Assembly: GCA_003602285.1 (NCBI GenBank)
Contig: QZVU01000006.1
Location: 1-64,000, forward strand
DNA from: Arthrobacter frigidicola
GTDB taxonomy: Bacteria; Actinomycetota; Actinomycetes; Actinomycetales; Micrococcaceae
Reading direction: 5' to 3'
Length of the DNA stretch: 64,000 nucleotides
This document shows positions 24,875-34,055 of the stretch, one piece after another (within the stretch, counting starts at the first letter, position 1; each line of letters opens with the position of its first letter). The translations under genes and the position numbers were made by a program. The notes under the pieces are model-generated. The model saw only the letters and a program-made list of their open reading frames with translations. It had not been told where the DNA came from and did not search any database.

Positions 24875-25736
24875 AGCGATCCCCTCGCCCGGCAACGGCG
24901 GCGTTGTGCGGGCCCGTCCCTTTGCCGGCCGTGCGCTGCTGGGCTCCGAAATCTCTGTGCTGTTCCGCCGCCGCCGCACCTGGGCAATGCTGGCCGCCCT
25001 TGCGGCGATCCCGATTCTCATCGCCGTGGTGGTGCGGCTCTCCGAGGGGCCCGAGCCGGGCCGAGGCCCGGCGTTCCTGGCGAGCATCACCCAGAACGGG
25101 CTGTTCGTGTCCCTGACCGCGCTGACCGTGTCGATTCCGTTGTTCCTGCCGCTGACCATCGGAGTGGTCGCCGGGGACACGATCGCGGGCGAGGCGAATC
25201 TGGGCACGCTGCGGTACCTGCTGGTTGCGCCGGCCGGGCGGGTGCGGCTGCTGCTCGTGAAGTACGCGGGGGCGGCGGTGTTCTGCCTCGTTGCGACGCT
25301 CACCGTGGTGACGACGGGTGCGCTGATCGGTGCCGCACTGTTTCCCATCGGGCCGGTGGCACTGCTCTCCGGCACGACCGTGGGTTTCGGCGGCTACGCG
25401 GTGCGCCTGTTGCTGCTGGCGCTGTATGTAACGGTGTCCCTGCTCGGCTTGAGCGCGATCGGGCTGTTCATCTCCACCCTGACCTCGGTCCCCGTGGGAG
25501 CCATGGCCGCGACCGCCGCGTTGGCTGCCGTCTCGCAGATCCTCGGTGCACTGCCGCAGCTTGAGTGGATGCACCCGTGGCTGTTCACCCACTATTGGTT
25601 CGGGTTCGGGGACCTCCTGCGGGATCCGATCGCCTGGCAGTCCTTTGGTGACAACGCACTGCTGCAGCTTGGCTACATCGCTGTGTTCGGGGCGCTGGCC
25701 TACGGGCGGTTCAGCACCAAGGACATCCTGACCTAG
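24864..25736 (+). CDS. ABC-2 type transporter permease
   Basis: A 290-residue membrane protein with six predicted helices. The opening GRALLGSEISVLFRRRRTWAML is the usual cytoplasmic lead of ABC-2 permeases, followed by LFLPLTIGVVAGDTIAGEANLGTLRYLLVAPAGRVRLLLVKY (read in parts), with the conserved GT(L)RyLL element. TTG start overlapping the ATPase gene. Ends just before a strong bidirectional terminator. It forms the exporter with the upstream ATPase. Confidence 0.92.
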   Translation: MPAEAIPSPGNGGVVRARPFAGRALLGSEISVLFRRRRTWAMLAALAAIPILIAVVVRLSEGPEPGRGPAFLASITQNGLFVSLTALTVSIPLFLPLTIGVVAGDTIAGEANLGTLRYLLVAPAGRVRLLLVKYAGAAVFCLVATLTVVTTGALIGAALFPIGPVALLSGTTVGFGGYAVRLLLLALYVTVSLLGLSAIGLFISTLTSVPVGAMAATAALAAVSQILGALPQLEWMHPWLFTHYWFGFGDLLRDPIAWQSFGDNALLQLGYIAVFGALAYGRFSTKDILT

Positions 25737-25751
25737 GCCCAAGCCGCGCCC

Positions 25752-25800
25752 GCACGGCGGCGGGGCCGACACGTCGTTGTGCCTGGCCCCGCCGTCGTGC
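25752..25800. terminator. Bidirectional terminator
   Basis: A 16-bp GC-rich stem with one mismatch (25752-25767 with 25785-25800) between the convergent ABC permease gene and dhaK. Confidence 0.7.
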
Positions 25801-25809
25801 ATCGAACCC

Positions 25810-26805
25810 CTAGAACACCCGGATCGGAATCTCCGCCGGATCCATCAGCAGCGACTCGATCTCCTCGTCGAGCTTCACCAAGGTGATCGAGGCACCCGCC
25901 ATGTCCAGCGAGGTGCAGTACTCCCCCACATAGCTGCGGCCCACGCTGATGCCCTGCTCGGCCAGGCGTTTGTGCGCCTGCCCGTACAGCAGGTACAGCT
26001 CGCTGATCGGGGTGCCGCCGAGGCCGTTGACCATCAGCGCAACCCGGTCGCCGTCGCCGAAGGGCAGATCCTTGACCACGGGGCCCAAAATCTCCTCGAC
26101 GATCTCGTTGGCCGGCATCATCTTGGCCCGGCGCCGGCCGGGCTCGCCGTGGATGCCCACACCCATCTCGATCTCGTCCTCGCCCAGGTCGAACAGCGGG
26201 CTGCCCTTCGCCGGCGGGGTGCACGCGGTAAGCGCAACGCCCATGGTGCGCGTCACCGAGTTCACCTTCTCGCCGATCCGGATGACCTCGTCAAGGTCCG
26301 CTCCGCGCTCCGCGGCAGCGGCAACGGCCTTGATGACGAAGAAGTTGCCCGCCACCCCGCGGCGGCCGATGGTGTAAGTGGAATCCTCGACGGAGACGTC
26401 GTCATTGATGAACAGCGTCTTAACCTCGATGCCGTCGGCCGAGGACATCTCCTGCGCCATCTCGAACACCATCTTGTCGCCGGTGTAGTTGTTGACCAGC
26501 AGCAGCACACCCTTGGGTGATGCGAGCAGCTTGGTGGTCTCATACACGTAGTCGAACGGCGGCGCGGCGAACACGTCGCCCGGGCACGCGGCGTCGAGCA
26601 TGCCCTTACCCACGATCATCACGTGTGCCGGCTCGTGCCCGGACCCGGAGCCCTGCACGATCGACACCTTGCCCTGGTCGGGCCCGTCGGCGCGCATGAT
26701 GAGGTTGTACTCGGGCACGTACTTGAGGGTGTCAGGGTTCGCGAGCGCCAAGCCCTCGAGCATCTCCGGGACGAACTGCTGCGGATCGTTAACGAACTTT
26801 TTCAT
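25810..26805 (-). CDS. dhaK: Dihydroxyacetone kinase subunit DhaK
   Basis: A 331-residue protein, the usual DhaK length. SIVQGSGSGHEPAHVMIVGKGMLDAACPGDVFAAP (read in parts) is the signature region with the GSGSGHEP loop. VLLLVNNYTGDKMVFEMA, RRGVAGNFFVIKAVAAAAERGADL and VGIHGEPGRRR (with the histidine that covalently binds dihydroxyacetone) are intact. DhaK supplies the substrate site and DhaL the nucleotide site. In PTS-dependent systems DhaM phosphorylates the bound ADP; no dhaM is in this window. Last gene of the aldolase-HAD-dhaL-dhaK unit. The enzyme may act on dihydroxyacetone or on another small ketose such as erythrulose. Confidence 0.93.
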   Translation of the reverse strand: MKKFVNDPQQFVPEMLEGLALANPDTLKYVPEYNLIMRADGPDQGKVSIVQGSGSGHEPAHVMIVGKGMLDAACPGDVFAAPPFDYVYETTKLLASPKGVLLLVNNYTGDKMVFEMAQEMSSADGIEVKTLFINDDVSVEDSTYTIGRRGVAGNFFVIKAVAAAAERGADLDEVIRIGEKVNSVTRTMGVALTACTPPAKGSPLFDLGEDEIEMGVGIHGEPGRRRAKMMPANEIVEEILGPVVKDLPFGDGDRVALMVNGLGGTPISELYLLYGQAHKRLAEQGISVGRSYVGEYCTSLDMAGASITLVKLDEEIESLLMDPAEIPIRVF

Positions 26806-26844
26806 AAGGTCTCCACGTCGTTGTAGGGATAGGGGTAGGAAAAC

Positions 26845-27477
26845 TCAGGGCCAGTCGGCCACGATGCGCTCGATCAGGATTGCCACCGCGACGGCGCCGG
26901 CATCGGGGGAACCGATACTGCGTTCCCCGCTGTAGCTGGCGCGGCCCCGCTTGGCCTCGAGCTTCGACGTGGCATCGGCGCACTCGCGGGTCTTCGCCGC
27001 GAAGGCTTTGCGGCATTCCTCGGGCGACGCGCCGGCCGAGATCTGCCGTTCGAGTTCGTCGGTGGCGGGAACGAGGGCATCGAGCAGCGTCTTGTCACCG
27101 AGATCGGCATTGCCTCGCGCCTTGATGCCGTCGGTGGCACCGCGCAGCATGGCGACGACGGCGGTGCCGTCGATGGTGTCCACGGTCTTCGCTGCGGCCG
27201 AGGCCCGGAGGAACGCCGTTCCCCAGAGCGGCCCCGAGGTCCCGCCAATTCTGCTCGAAATCACGAGGGCGATCTGCTGGAGGAAGGTGGCGACGTCGTC
27301 GCGCTTCAGCGAGTCCCAGTCGGTGAGCACCTTCTCGAAGCCGCGGGCCAGGGAGTAGCCGAGGTCGCCGTCGCCCACCACGGCGTCGAGGTCCCCGAAC
27401 TCCTTCTCCTTCTCCACCGCGGTGGCCGCAAGGGTGCGCACAACGTACTCGACGTCGGCGAGATCGGTGGCTGTCAT
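26845..27477 (-). CDS. dhaL: Dihydroxyacetone kinase subunit DhaL
   Basis: A 210-residue all-helical nucleotide-binding subunit. DAVVGDGDLGYSLARGFEKVL carries the metal-binding aspartates (canonical GDGDxG), SSRIGGTSGPLWGTAFLRA is the second signature, and ARGNADLGDKTLLDALVP is the third. It overlaps the upstream HAD gene by four bases and is followed 39 bp later by dhaK. It works with DhaK in phosphorylating a small ketose. Confidence 0.92.
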   Translation of the reverse strand: MTATDLADVEYVVRTLAATAVEKEKEFGDLDAVVGDGDLGYSLARGFEKVLTDWDSLKRDDVATFLQQIALVISSRIGGTSGPLWGTAFLRASAAAKTVDTIDGTAVVAMLRGATDGIKARGNADLGDKTLLDALVPATDELERQISAGASPEECRKAFAAKTRECADATSKLEAKRGRASYSGERSIGSPDAGAVAVAILIERIVADWP

Positions 27478-28292
27478 GGTGTCTCCGTATCGGTCGTTGG
27501 GGCGGAGTCCGGTTCGCCGGGCGCGGGGCGTGCCAGCAGCTCCTGCAGCGTGGCGAGGGTGACGACGCCGGGAACATCCGCGCCGAAGGGGTTCGCGAGG
27601 ACTTCGGCCTGCTCGCCGTCGACGTCGCCGAGGGAGCTGACCACGAGGGAGGCGCCGGTGAAGTCCTCCTCACGGGTGAAGCCACTGACGGTTACCACCG
27701 TGCGAAGCCCGGCGGCGAGGGCGGCGCGCAGCCCGTTGCCGCTGTCCTCCACGACGATGGTGTCGGCAACCGATACCCCGAGTTCCTTCAGTGCCAGCAG
27801 GTAGATGTCCGGGGCGGGCTTCTTGGCGGGCACGATGTCCCCGGCGAACACCGAGAAGTGCGCGGCGAGGTCGTCCCCGACGGCGTGCGTGAGGACGGCA
27901 CGGACGGCGGGTTCCGCGGAGGTCGAGGCGACGGCCAGGGTCCAGCTGGCATCGGCGGCATCGCGCACAATCCGGGCGATCCCCGGCCGGCCGGGCATGA
28001 CGCCGCTCGCAACCAGTTCCTTGTAGACCTCGGTTTTCCGCTTGTGCCAGGCGAGGATCGCCGCGTCGATGGCGGCCTCGTCCTTCAGGCCCAGGTCCTG
28101 CGCTAGCTCGGGGGTGAGGATGCTGCGCATGCGCTCCTTGCCGCCGCCGATCTTCACCTTCTCGGCGTAGTCCTCAACGCTCCACTGCACGGGAACGTTG
28201 AAGTCGCCGAAGGTCTGGTTGAAGGCGGGCAGATGGCCGTATTGTTCGGTGTCGGCGAGCACGCCATCGCAGTCAAAGATGAGGGTGGGCAT
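27474..28292 (-). CDS. HAD-superfamily phosphatase (CbbY/phosphoglycolate-phosphatase-like)
   Basis: A 272-residue HAD hydrolase beginning MPTLIFDCDGVLADTEQYG, with the nucleophile motif DxDG. WTLAVASTSAEPAVRAVL is motif II (Thr/Ser), and KKPAPDIYLLAL and VVEDSGNGLRAALAAG are motifs III and IV. A helical cap lies between residues 20 and 100. The ATG at 28292 begins directly at the domain; the frame upstream is not coding. It sits between the class II aldolase gene and dhaL, so it probably removes phosphate from an intermediate of the same sugar pathway. Substrate not readable. Confidence 0.85.
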   Translation of the reverse strand: MPTLIFDCDGVLADTEQYGHLPAFNQTFGDFNVPVQWSVEDYAEKVKIGGGKERMRSILTPELAQDLGLKDEAAIDAAILAWHKRKTEVYKELVASGVMPGRPGIARIVRDAADASWTLAVASTSAEPAVRAVLTHAVGDDLAAHFSVFAGDIVPAKKPAPDIYLLALKELGVSVADTIVVEDSGNGLRAALAAGLRTVVTVSGFTREEDFTGASLVVSSLGDVDGEQAEVLANPFGADVPGVVTLATLQELLARPAPGEPDSAPTTDTETP

Positions 28293-28294
28293 GC

Positions 28295-29158
28295 TCAGCG
28301 GCCTCCCTTGCCGGCGCTGCCGAACTGGGTGCAGAGGTCTGTGACCAGGGTGAGGACGTCCGCGCGCGTGGCCTTGAACAGCGACGGCGGATCCCACTTG
28401 TTGTTCTGCTCCGCCTGTTTCAGGAAGGCCAGGCTCGATTGCATGTAGGTTTCCTTGAGCGCGGTGGAGATGTTGACCTTCGCACAGCCGCGGGCGATGA
28501 GGTCGGCGAACTGCTCGCTGCTCAGTCCGCTGCCGCCGTGCAGCGCGATCGGGACGTTGCGTGCCTCAACGATCTGGGTGACGCGTTCGACGTCGAGCAC
28601 GGGTGCGGCCTTGTAGCTGCCGTGGGCGTTGCCGATCGAGGGTGCGAAAACGTCTATCCCGGTCGCGTCGATGAAAGCGAGCGCCGTTTCGAGGCTCTGC
28701 TGCTTGGAGACCTCGTCGGAGCCGTGGTCGTCCTCGACGCCGGTGATTGCCTCGATCTCCCCCTCCACCTGGGCGCCGTAGCTGCGGGCCTCGGCGACGA
28801 CCTCGATGGTCTGGCGCTGGTTTTCCTCGACCGCCAGGTTGGACGCGTCGAAGAGCACGGAGTTCCAGCCGGCCTTCAGGCATTCGGTGACCACGGCGCG
28901 GTCGGGACAGTGGTCAAGGTGCAGCGTTACAGGCACCTCGATGCCGCGGGTCAGGGACTGCCACATGTCGAAGAGCACCCGCGACCCGATGCTGCGCACG
29001 GTTTTCACCGAGGTCTGCAGGATCACCGGCGAGTTGGCTTCAACGGCTCCGGCGAGGACACCCTCCATCGTGAGGTCGTTGAAAATGTTGATCGCGGGCA
29101 CGCCGTACCGCTGCTCGAATGCCGGACCAACGATGTCTTTCAGGGGTACAACGGCCAC
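28295..29158 (-). CDS. Class II fructose-bisphosphate-type aldolase
   Basis: A 287-residue zinc aldolase. VPAINIFNDLTMEGVLAGA and PVTLHLDHCPDRAV carry the zinc histidine HxDH, and NSVLFDASNLAVEENQRQT, GEIEAITGVEDD, GNAHGSYK and PIALHGGSGLSSEQF follow in family order. This is the FbaA/GatY/KbaY/AgaY superfamily. The context (HAD phosphatase, DhaL, DhaK) suggests a ketose-phosphate aldolase making or using dihydroxyacetone phosphate, perhaps in rare-sugar or polyol breakdown, rather than glycolytic FBA. First gene of a four-gene operon with tight spacing. Confidence 0.88.
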   Translation of the reverse strand: MAVVPLKDIVGPAFEQRYGVPAINIFNDLTMEGVLAGAVEANSPVILQTSVKTVRSIGSRVLFDMWQSLTRGIEVPVTLHLDHCPDRAVVTECLKAGWNSVLFDASNLAVEENQRQTIEVVAEARSYGAQVEGEIEAITGVEDDHGSDEVSKQQSLETALAFIDATGIDVFAPSIGNAHGSYKAAPVLDVERVTQIVEARNVPIALHGGSGLSSEQFADLIARGCAKVNISTALKETYMQSSLAFLKQAEQNNKWDPPSLFKATRADVLTLVTDLCTQFGSAGKGGR

Positions 29159-29230
29159 AACGAATCCTCCTGGCTAGGCTCCTCCCCACGCTAGGCGTGG
29201 TGCGCGCAGTCCGGTATGGGGGTTACCCCG

Positions 29231-29269
29231 CCCCCGTGAGTGGGGGTTTTCACCACCTCGTCAGTGGTG
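29231..29269. promoter_or_regulatory. Two short inverted repeats in a divergent promoter region
   Basis: CCCCC/GGGGG arms at 29231-29246 and CACCAC/GTGGTG arms at 29251-29269 lie between the divergent aldolase and HbpS-like genes. They are plausible binding sites for a regulator such as the nearby LuxR-type protein; unproven. Confidence 0.35.
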
Positions 29270-29363
29270 GTGAGGAGATGGTTAAGTGGGGCGCGGCTGT
29301 TGGGCTGTTGCGCCCTCCGCCCCAGACTCAATCTCGAGCTTCACTTCAGCGAAAAAGGACACC

Positions 29364-29783
29364 ATGGCCACAGGATCAGTACTCGAAACCGTCACCGCCG
29401 AGGAAGCCCGCCGCGTCATCGACGCCGCCGCGGCTAAGGCCACCGAGATCGGCCAGCCGATGGATATCGCCGTCGTCGACGCCGGCGGGAACCTCAAGGC
29501 GCATCTCCGCATGGACGGCGCGAACATCGGCAGCATCACCATTGCGATCAATAAGGCCTACACCGCCATCGCGTTCCAGCAGGAAACCGCGGGCCTGCAG
29601 GAAGCCACCCGGCCCGACGGGCCGATCTTTGGCTTGAGCGAGGCGCACGGCGGCCGTCTGGTGGTCTTCCCCGGCGGCATTCCGCTGGTCCGTGACGGCA
29701 GCATCATGGGCGCCATCGGTGTTTCCACCGGCACCGTCGAGCAGGACCAGGAGGTCGCCTCGGCCGGTGCCGCCGCCTACTGA
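29364..29783 (+). CDS. HbpS/GlcG-like (DUF336) protein
   Basis: A 139-residue protein of the GlcG/HbpS family: LETVTAEEARRVIDAAAAKATEIGQPMDIAVVDAGGNLKAHLRMDGA (read in parts), INKAYTAIAFQQET and GGIPLVRDGSIMGAIGVSTGT. Family members form octamers; Streptomyces HbpS binds haem and controls the SenS/SenR two-component system. No signal peptide is present, unlike secreted HbpS, so this copy is probably cytoplasmic. AAAAAGGA precedes the ATG. It faces a fused kinase-regulator gene whose stop lies 20 bp away, and it diverges from the DhaKL operon, whose relatives often carry a GlcG-like gene. Confidence 0.88.
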   Translation: MATGSVLETVTAEEARRVIDAAAAKATEIGQPMDIAVVDAGGNLKAHLRMDGANIGSITIAINKAYTAIAFQQETAGLQEATRPDGPIFGLSEAHGGRLVVFPGGIPLVRDGSIMGAIGVSTGTVEQDQEVASAGAAAY

Positions 29784-29802
29784 CGCCCGCTGCTGACCTC
29801 GC

Positions 29803-31641
29803 CTACCCGCCTTGGTGCTGCAGCCCCACCAGCATGGTGCGGTTGCGGGCACCGGTCTTGCGCAGCATCGCGCCCACATGCTTCTCGACGGTCTTCACCG
29901 AAATGGCGAGCCGGGAGGCGATCTGCTTGTCGGCCAGGCCTTGTCCCAGGAGCTCACGGACCTCGAGTTCGCGTGCTGTGAGCCGGACAGTCGAGCTATC
30001 CTTCGCCGCGGCGTCGCCGTGCACTTCGGTGAACCGGGTGAACACGGCGCCGTCGAGCAGGGCATCACCGCGGGCCGCGGCGACCACCACCCGGGCCACC
30101 TCGGCCGGGGTCGAGGAAAGGGATAGGAAGCCGCGCACGCCCGACCCTGCGGCCAGGCGCAGCTGCTCAAGCGTCGGATGATCGACGACGGCCACCACGG
30201 GCCGGTCGACGGGCCCCTCCGCCGGTCCTGCCGGCCGGGCGGCGGTGTACTGCTCGAGGAGGTCCCAGTCGAGCACGATCATGTCCGGCTGCAGCAGCGA
30301 GATCGACTCCACGAGGTCCTCGAGGCTGCCCGGCTCCCCCATCACCTGCACCGACGGTTCGGAGGTCTCGAGCAGGCGCACCAGGCCCGCGCGCACCAAT
30401 GGCTGGACGCAGGCGACCAGCACCTGCCACCGCTCGCGGGACACGTCCCCGGTGGCGGAGTAGGGCACTTCCGCGCGCACGCGCGTGCCCCAGCCCGGCG
30501 TCGAGTCGATGGAGAGCTCGCCGCGCAGATAGTGCGCGCGGGCGGCCATGCCATGGAGTCCAAGGCAGGCGGAGGACGATGGCGACCCTCCGGCTCCGCG
30601 CTTGGCGGCGGCGTCGAACCCGCGGCCGTTGTCCTCGATGACGGCGGCGATTCCGGCGGCGTTGTAGAACAGGCCGACCCGGCAGGTGGTGGCGTGGGCG
30701 TGCGCGACGACGTTCCCCACGGCTTCCTGCACGATCATGAACACCTGATGGGCCACTTCGGCGGCGAGGCTGTGTGGTTCGCCGACCACCGCGAGCGTGG
30801 CGTCGAGGGGCGACGCGGCCTCCACGCGGTGCAGTTCGCTGCGGAGTGCGTCCTCAAGGGTTCTGCCGGCGAGGCTCGAGGGGGTCAGCCCGAGGACCGT
30901 GCGCCGGGTGTCGAAGAGGGCCTCGTGCGCCAGGACCCGGGCGGCGTCGATGTGCTCGGTCGCCGGTGACCCGGCGGGGGTGGCCTTGTCCGCGCGGTCG
31001 AGGTGGAGCAGCAGGGAGCCAAGGGAGCGGGCAATGGTCTCGTGGACGTCGCGCACCGCCCGTTCACGTTCGCCGGCGACAGCCGCTTCGCGTTCCCTGC
31101 CCGCGGCGGCCTGATGGAGCCGGGAATTCATGATGGCGATGGCGGCGTGGTTGGCGAAGAGTTCCACCAGCGACGCTTCAGCGGCGGTGAAGGTGCGGCC
31201 GGGTCCGTCGCTGAAGATGGCGAATGTGCCGATGATTGCGCCGTCCCACGCGATGGGCACACCGATGACGGCACTCCCCCAGCGCGGATCGTCCGGGGAG
31301 ATGTGACCGGTGGGGACGGAGGCGTAGCGGTCGAGGATCACGGTGCCGCGGTGCTTCACGATCTGCCCGGTGAGGCCTTCGGTCAGCGGGAAGGTCTGGC
31401 CCTCAAGGCAGCCCACGCCCTGGTCCACTTCCTTGCGGTAGTAGCCCTCGGATTCGTGGACAATCGAGATGGAGCCGCTTTCGCAGCCGAGGAGCGCGAC
31501 GGCGTGGCCGAGGACGCGTTCGAGGAGCGGGACGAGCTCGAACTGGCCGGCAAGGTCCCCAGCGAGTTCGGTGATGCGGTCGAGCTCGGACCGTGCGGTG
31601 GGAAGTGGCTGCTGGGGGCGTTCCGGCGTGGAGAGCTGCAT
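29803..31641 (-). CDS. GAF-histidine kinase-pseudoreceiver-LuxR fusion
   Basis: A 612-residue cytoplasmic protein in which a whole signalling chain is fused. Residues about 20-180: GAF domain (LGCESGSISIVHES, GLTGQIVKHRGTVIL, VIGVPIAWDGAIIGTFAI). About 205-270: HisKA_3 dimerisation helix with RDVHETIARSL, the phospho-acceptor His. About 310-410: HATPase with QEAVGNVVAHAHA and IEDNGRGFD. About 415-530: receiver-like domain. About 545-600: LuxR helix-turn-helix (LTARELEVRELLGQGLADKQIASRLAIS, read in parts). The receiver keeps VLDWD but has VACVQP where the acidic pair should be and no conserved Lys. The ATG at 31641 was preferred to a TTG at 31710. Confidence 0.85.
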   Translation of the reverse strand: MQLSTPERPQQPLPTARSELDRITELAGDLAGQFELVPLLERVLGHAVALLGCESGSISIVHESEGYYRKEVDQGVGCLEGQTFPLTEGLTGQIVKHRGTVILDRYASVPTGHISPDDPRWGSAVIGVPIAWDGAIIGTFAIFSDGPGRTFTAAEASLVELFANHAAIAIMNSRLHQAAAGREREAAVAGERERAVRDVHETIARSLGSLLLHLDRADKATPAGSPATEHIDAARVLAHEALFDTRRTVLGLTPSSLAGRTLEDALRSELHRVEAASPLDATLAVVGEPHSLAAEVAHQVFMIVQEAVGNVVAHAHATTCRVGLFYNAAGIAAVIEDNGRGFDAAAKRGAGGSPSSSACLGLHGMAARAHYLRGELSIDSTPGWGTRVRAEVPYSATGDVSRERWQVLVACVQPLVRAGLVRLLETSEPSVQVMGEPGSLEDLVESISLLQPDMIVLDWDLLEQYTAARPAGPAEGPVDRPVVAVVDHPTLEQLRLAAGSGVRGFLSLSSTPAEVARVVVAAARGDALLDGAVFTRFTEVHGDAAAKDSSTVRLTARELEVRELLGQGLADKQIASRLAISVKTVEKHVGAMLRKTGARNRTMLVGLQHQGG

Positions 31642-31789
31642 GCGTGCACCTGTCTGCGGCAATCCGGGCGCGACGCTGCGCACGGGCCTCCAGAATAGGT
31701 TGTCTGCCAAGGATGTGCCTCAGGCGGTTCCGGCGAACTCCTGCTCGCGCCCTTCGGTTCCGTCACCGAAGTGGGCGCGCTAGAATACT

Positions 31790-32421
31790 GCGCTTCGGTG
31801 CCGGACGCTTCTTGACTATACGTCACTCGCGTCGTCCCGAGAGTTGGAGTAGGGCCGCCGTAATTGCGTCGTTTTGCCTTTCCCTTTTCTTCACCGGACC
31901 GAGCGCCGCGTTCGTCGCAGGGTGCAACTGTCGCGTTACCCGCAAAGCCAATGGCGTGCCTATTTCAGTTACCCGAACCGAGCACTCAACGTCGGCATTC
32001 CCTGCAACGCGGACTATCGCCTTGAGGAATAACTTCGGGGTTCGGTTGGAGCAGTTCAGGCTGTTGATCACTTTCGGCTTCTGAACCCAGCACCATCCCA
32101 TACCGCCTTGTGTTTCGTATTGACGCTTAAGGAGTAGTCGCAGACTCAACCTCCGAACTTCCACCTACGACGCAAATCTTCGTGCTACCTCGTCAACCGG
32201 CAGAAGCCCTCTCGATGCCCTCGATGACTTGAAGGCAAGGAAACCGCGGAGTCCCAATAACAGGTCTCCCGTGATACTCCGGGTGAGCCCTCAACTTCGC
32301 ATCACGACGGCTGCCCCAGGACCGACGGTCGAGTATCCTGCTCATTAGACGGAACTTGCTTATTACCCTGTGAGGGAGCTTGTTTCGCGTGACGATTCAT
32401 TCATAGGTTGGGGAACCACAG
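31790..32421. other. Non-coding stretch at the left edge of a low-GC segment
   Basis: About 630 bases with no convincing gene. Base composition drops sharply here compared with the DNA to the left. The minus-strand open frame of 113 codons at 31823-32164 has no recognisable features. The last 80 bases (TTGCTTATTACCC region onward) probably hold the promoter of the AAA ATPase operon, and GGGGA precedes its TTG start. Confidence 0.5.
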
Positions 32422-34047
32422 TTGAGCCGACGGTCTGTACCATTCCGAGAGAACCTGATAGATCTAATTCGAGCTCGTCACCCGGTTCTGCTGGTCGAGA
32501 CCCACGAAGATCAACGCGTACTTCAGCTTGTTGAGGAAACAGCGACAGCCGCACCTCTAAAAAGGCCGCGAAGGGTAGTCGCATATTCGCTGAGCCAAGG
32601 CCTCCATGCCATCGGCGAGAATGGTAAGGCGGTAAGCCCTGTCGAAGCGTTGAACATAGCGCGCAAAGCTTCAGAGCCCACGATCTTTGTGTTCTTCGAC
32701 CTACATCATTCCCTCGGTGGTGCATCATCTCGTGGGGTCGATCCTGCGACAGTGCGTGCAATACTCGACGCAGCCCGGGATTTTCGCAGCGGAATGGTGC
32801 CGCACACCCTTTTGATCGTGGCTCCCGCCTTGCAACTACCTATCGATCTTGAGAAGGAAGTGACCGTTCTCGACCTACCGTTGCCCGGCAGGCGCGAGAT
32901 CGAGAGCGTCCTTGACGGCATCATCAACGCGAACAGAAACCAGATTGTTGTAGATCTCTCCAAGGAAGATCGGGAGCGCCTCTTGCAGGCCGCTCAGGGG
33001 CTGACGCTAGGCGAAGCGGAGAATGCCTTCGCTAGAGCAATAGCATCGGACGGACGGCTTGACGCACGGGATATTGCGCTTGTGCTTGACGAGAAGCGAC
33101 AAGCAATTAAGAAATCAGGACTCCTTGAGTTCATTGACTCGTCAGGGTCGATTGACGACATCGGTGGACTCGAGAACCTCAAAACCTGGCTACACAAACG
33201 TAATGGTTCATGGCTACCGAGTGCTCAAGAATGGTCCATCCCAGCACCCAAGGGCATCCTCATTACCGGCGTGCCCGGATGTGGAAAGAGCTTGACAGCT
33301 AAATGCATGGCTTCGTTGTGGGGGTTGCCGCTAGTTCGAATGGATGTGGGGAGGGTCTTTTCGGGCGTCGTCGGTTCAAGCGAACAAAATATGCGCGCTT
33401 CCCTCCGTTTGGCCGAAGCAGTCGCGCCATCGATCCTCTGGATCGACGAGATTGAAAAGGGATTCGGCAGCGGCAGTGGCGGGGACTCAGGCACCAGTCA
33501 GCGGGTGTTTGGGACTTTCCTGACTTGGCTCCAAGAGAAATCAGAACCAGTGTTCGTCATAGCAACTGCGAACAAGATCGACGGGCTACCCCCGGAGCTT
33601 CTGCGTAAGGGACGATTCGACGAGATTTTTTTCGTCGATCTGCCAACGGTCAGCGAACTCAAGGTCATTTGGAAAATTCAACTGCGTCAGCGCCTCACAG
33701 CGTCTTCGAAAGCTTCGGGTGAGCTCACTGTGGATGACCGGTTGTTGTCGAAGCTCGCGGAGCACAGCAACGGCTTCTCCGGTGCGGAGGTAGCTGAGGC
33801 CGTTGTAAGTGCTTGTTTCGAGGCCTACTCTGAAAGACGACCACTCACTGAAGAAGACTTGACGCGCACAATCAACAACACCGTGCCGCTTTCTACAACC
33901 CAGTCTGAACAGATCAAGCTTATCCGCGATTGGGCATCACAGAGGGCAGTAGCTAGTACCTCCACTGAGGATCAGGATGGCCTCACGACAGCAGGCTCAG
34001 AAGGCGACGTGGCCTCTTGGCGCGGCGGTCGACGGATCGACTTCTAG
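32422..34047 (+). CDS. Ycf46-like AAA+ ATPase
   Basis: A 541-residue protein. Residues 1-230 form the divergent N-terminal region of the Ycf46 group ([28 protein letters not shown], read in parts, and [16 protein letters not shown]). From about 245 comes the AAA+ module: [16 protein letters not shown], Walker [13 protein letters not shown] (about 282), Walker [13 protein letters not shown] (about 338), sensor ATANKID, arginine finger segment [11 protein letters not shown], and the helical lid with [17 protein letters not shown]. Ycf46 proteins are known from cyanobacteria and plastids and are weakly characterised. TTG start after GGGGA. First gene of a five-gene operon; nine bases separate it from the DUF1257 gene. 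Lower GC than the flanks suggests transfer. Confidence 0.88.
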   Translation: MSRRSVPFRENLIDLIRARHPVLLVETHEDQRVLQLVEETATAAPLKRPRRVVAYSLSQGLHAIGENGKAVSPVEALNIARKASEPTIFVFFDLHHSLGGASSRGVDPATVRAILDAARDFRSGMVPHTLLIVAPALQLPIDLEKEVTVLDLPLPGRREIESVLDGIINANRNQIVVDLSKEDRERLLQAAQGLTLGEAENAFARAIASDGRLDARDIALVLDEKRQAIKKSGLLEFIDSSGSIDDIGGLENLKTWLHKRNGSWLPSAQEWSIPAPKGILITGVPGCGKSLTAKCMASLWGLPLVRMDVGRVFSGVVGSSEQNMRASLRLAEAVAPSILWIDEIEKGFGSGSGGDSGTSQRVFGTFLTWLQEKSEPVFVIATANKIDGLPPELLRKGRFDEIFFVDLPTVSELKVIWKIQLRQRLTASSKASGELTVDDRLLSKLAEHSNGFSGAEVAEAVVSACFEAYSERRPLTEEDLTRTINNTVPLSTTQSEQIKLIRDWASQRAVASTSTEDQDGLTTAGSEGDVASWRGGRRIDF

Positions 34048-34055
34048 GGATATTG

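Noticed and set aside
31823-32164. A 113-codon minus-strand frame before the AAA operon
   Set aside because: No motif, no clear ribosome site, and composition close to that of the non-coding flank.
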